Assembly: GCA_016699715.1 (NCBI GenBank) | Contig: CP065007.1 | Location: 930,001 to 994,000, forward strand | Length of the DNA stretch: 64,000 bases | Direction of reading: 5' to 3' | From: Candidatus Competibacteraceae bacterium | Lineage (GTDB): Bacteria; Pseudomonadota; Gammaproteobacteria; Competibacterales; Competibacteraceae | In this document: piece after piece, positions 62,108 through 64,000 of the stretch | Layout: each line of letters opens with the position of its first letter | How positions within the stretch are numbered: the stretch's first letter is position 1 | Made by a program: the position numbers and the translations under genes | Notes under the pieces: model-generated | Databases searched by the model: none | Seen by the model: the letters and a program-made list of their open reading frames with translations, nothing else | Told to the model about the DNA's origin: nothing

Positions 62108-63215
62108 GACTCTGATCAGCGCCCGCTACCGGTTCTACCAGCGCGCGGTGGGCTTGCTGGTTCTGGCCACGCTGGGCGTGCTGTTCGCCATGCTGTGGAT
62201 GACCAACCGCCAATTCGGATTGTTCAGTCAGACCTACCGTCTGCACGGATTTCTCGACAACGTCAAGAGCATCCAGAGAGCCACCCCGGTCACCTTGGCG
62301 GGATTGAAGGTCGGCGAGGTATACAATCTGGCGATCACCGACTACAACCGGATTCGCATCGAACTGATTCTCGACCGGGAATATCAGCCGCGTATCCGCG
62401 AGGATTCAGCCGCCCAAGTCAAGACCGACCTGCTGGGTAACGCCCATATCGAAATCAATATGGGTAACCCCGCGCGGTCGGTGTTGCGGGATGGGGCGGA
62501 CATTCCCTTCCTGCGCTCTCCCGATCTGGATGCATTGCTGAGGCAGGCTCAGGAACAGTTGACCCAGGTTTCCGTCGTGTTGGCCAACGTCAGAACCATC
62601 ACGGAGGAACTCAAGAAACCCGAGGGCGGATTGCTGGGGACCCTGGATGCCTTTGCCCGGGTCACGCAGGAATTTTCGACCCGGCTGTCCGGTTACCTGC
62701 AACGGATCGATGGTGTCCTGCGCGATGCGGCTGAGCTGAGCGGGCAGCTCGGCCCCTTGCTGCGGGAACTGACGGCCGTCAGCCGGGAAGCAAGCCGCTC
62801 GGCCGCGGATCTGGCCGCGGTCGGCGCGCGGATCCGCGAAGGTCAGGGCGTGCTCGGTGGCATGACCGACAGCAACAGCCCGATTTCTCGCGACGTGGCG
62901 GCCAGCACGCGCAAGTTGCGGGCGGTGCTGACGGGATTGGAGAAGCTGAGCGACCGATTGCCGGTTTATGGCCAGCAGGTCGAGCGGATCCTGCAACAAA
63001 CCGAGCGAATGACGGCCACACTGGCCGAGGCCAGCTCGCAGGTGCCCGGATTGATCGACAAGAGCCGCTTGGTGGCCGAGGACGTGGATGACATGGTTGG
63101 CGGGATCAAGCGCAGCGCGTTGTTGCAAATCCTGAACCCGGCGGAACCGGGCCGGCGCTTGCTGGAGGCACCTCGGGATATCGAATGGTCCACGCCCACC
63201 GTGCCGTCTCGCTAG
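62100..63215 (+). CDS. MlaD-family (MCE domain) protein
   Basis: 371 residues. One N-terminal membrane anchor (about 13-33), an MCE domain (about 40-150 with VKSIQRATPVTLAGLKVGEVYNL and KTDLLGNAHIEINMG), then a long helical/coiled-coil region to about 350. The start MLETLISARYRFYQRA at 62100 overlaps the previous stop by 8 bp; a 16-codon longer frame was rejected. By family it binds lipid in the periplasm, and the extended helices may form a bridge-like tube. Confidence 0.93.
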   Translation: MLETLISARYRFYQRAVGLLVLATLGVLFAMLWMTNRQFGLFSQTYRLHGFLDNVKSIQRATPVTLAGLKVGEVYNLAITDYNRIRIELILDREYQPRIREDSAAQVKTDLLGNAHIEINMGNPARSVLRDGADIPFLRSPDLDALLRQAQEQLTQVSVVLANVRTITEELKKPEGGLLGTLDAFARVTQEFSTRLSGYLQRIDGVLRDAAELSGQLGPLLRELTAVSREASRSAADLAAVGARIREGQGVLGGMTDSNSPISRDVAASTRKLRAVLTGLEKLSDRLPVYGQQVERILQQTERMTATLAEASSQVPGLIDKSRLVAEDVDDMVGGIKRSALLQILNPAEPGRRLLEAPRDIEWSTPTVPSR

Positions 63216-63243
63216 CAACCGGATGGTGGCGCGTGACCGGCGG

Positions 63244-64000
63244 ATGGCGAACATGGCGCTGAGGCGCGGCTGGGGCGCGGCGTTGCTGGCGGGTGGGTTG
63301 TTGACGGGGTTGGCGGCGTGCGGTGGCCCGGCGCTGACACCGTTGCAGTCGCAATACCAGAGCAGCGCGGAACGGGCGCTGCGCTACTATGCGAGAGGCG
63401 AATTGCCGCGAGCCTTGCAGGGATTTCAGGACAGCCTGCGCTGGGCCGAAATCGCCGACGACCGTCCGGCGATCATGGCGCAATCCCTGAACGTGGGCGC
63501 GGTCGCGCTGGCGCTGGGCGAATGGCCGCTGGCGGAACGGAACTTGCGAAAGGCGCTGCGGGCGGCGGCGGCGCTGCCCGATCCCGCAAGCTGGTTGCAA
63601 GCGCGTTTGGGTCTTGCGGAGATCCAGTTGCGGCGCGGTCGGTTCGCGGCCGCGCGGACGGAATTCCAATACGCGCTGGACGAGGGGCGCGAGCAGCGGG
63701 ACAATGCCGCCGTGCTGGCGGCGCTGAATGGTTTGGGGTTAACTTACAAGGGCTTGGGAGGGGTACGCGAAGCGTGGCGGTTCTTGGACGAGGCCGAGGC
63801 GCTGGCGCGTTCCAGCGGGGAAAAGCGCTTGTTGGCGGCGGCACTGGCCAATCGGGCCAGCCTGGCGCTGTGGGGCGGCGAGACCCGTCAAGCCGATGCC
63901 TGGCTTAGGGAAGCCGTCGAGCTGGATCGGGAAGCCGAAAACCTGTCCGGTCTGGCGCACGATCTGACCCTGCTGGCGCGAGTGCGCCAGGAACAGGGCG
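63244..64000 (+). CDS. TPR lipoprotein, partial (runs off right edge)
   Basis: An open frame to the window end. From ATG 63244 (63223 and 63253 are alternatives) it encodes a signal peptide with lipobox LAAC, then TPR-like helical repeats (RALRYYARGELPRALQGFQDS, LAERNLRKALRAA, AARTEFQYALDEG, AWRFLDEAEALAR). Outer-membrane or periplasmic lipoprotein of an Mla-like operon is the likely role; the place of the usual MlaC is taken by this protein. C-terminus unseen. Confidence 0.85.
   Translation, partial: MANMALRRGWGAALLAGGLLTGLAACGGPALTPLQSQYQSSAERALRYYARGELPRALQGFQDSLRWAEIADDRPAIMAQSLNVGAVALALGEWPLAERNLRKALRAAAALPDPASWLQARLGLAEIQLRRGRFAAARTEFQYALDEGREQRDNAAVLAALNGLGLTYKGLGGVREAWRFLDEAEALARSSGEKRLLAAALANRASLALWGGETRQADAWLREAVELDREAENLSGLAHDLTLLARVRQEQG

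Overview
This 64 kb, GC-rich window is a chromosomal segment of a gammaproteobacterium. Gene order follows several blocks known from Pseudomonas and relatives: hemC-hemD-hemX-hemY divergent from argH; gyrA-pheA-hisC-tyrA-aroA-cmk-rpsA-ihfB-lapA-lapB; comEC-exbB-exbD-lpxK-ycaR-kdsB-ptpA followed by convergent rne; and yceD-rpmF-plsX-fabH-fabG-acpP-fabF-mltG-tmk-holB-pilZ-tatD. The lineage is probably near Chromatiales/Competibacteraceae, but that placement is an inference from gene order and protein style only.

Layout. 1-1482: an AAA ATPase and the start of a DUF4276-like partner, a candidate defence pair cut by the left edge. 1609-7525: haem operon (minus strand) and argH. 7526-10830: accessory stretch with a guanidinium exporter (gdx) behind a guanidine-II-like hairpin, and a secreted fibronectin-III/repeat protein gene split by an intact IS982-family element with a 5-bp target duplication. 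10859-22139: BI-1 family membrane protein, gyrase A, aromatic amino acid genes, cmk, S1 and IHF-beta. 22297-28830: LapA/LapB, a ComEA-like protein with a 14-residue repeat tail, LolC/LolD and ComEC. 28932-38498: ExbB/ExbD, lipid A and KDO synthesis, a small tyrosine phosphatase, RNase E, RluC and a signal peptide peptidase. 38560-49081: Maf, then the ribosomal L32/fatty-acid cluster, MltG, Tmk, HolB, PilZ, TatD and a Nudix enzyme. 49070-56077: mixed metabolic genes (cytochrome b561, glutamine amidotransferase, class II DAHP synthase, EamA transporter, Pgi) plus an entericidin-like mini lipoprotein and a YdcH-like protein.

56179-64000 is the most unusual part. A PP2C phosphatase and a small membrane protein run leftward. 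Running rightward are a membrane-anchored pseudokinase fused to a periplasmic formylglycine-generating-enzyme-like domain, an MlaE permease, an ABC ATPase-like protein with every nucleotide-binding motif degraded, an MlaD-like protein and a TPR lipoprotein cut by the window end. The parts list (kinase fold, PP2C, FGE-like domain, ABC transporter, lipoprotein) resembles the threonine phosphorylation pathway of type VI secretion systems, but it is built on an Mla scaffold and two of its enzymes look catalytically dead.

No rRNA, tRNA or CRISPR array was recognised. Start codons were often moved downstream of the longest possible ORF, using Shine-Dalgarno sequences, operon overlaps and family N-termini.
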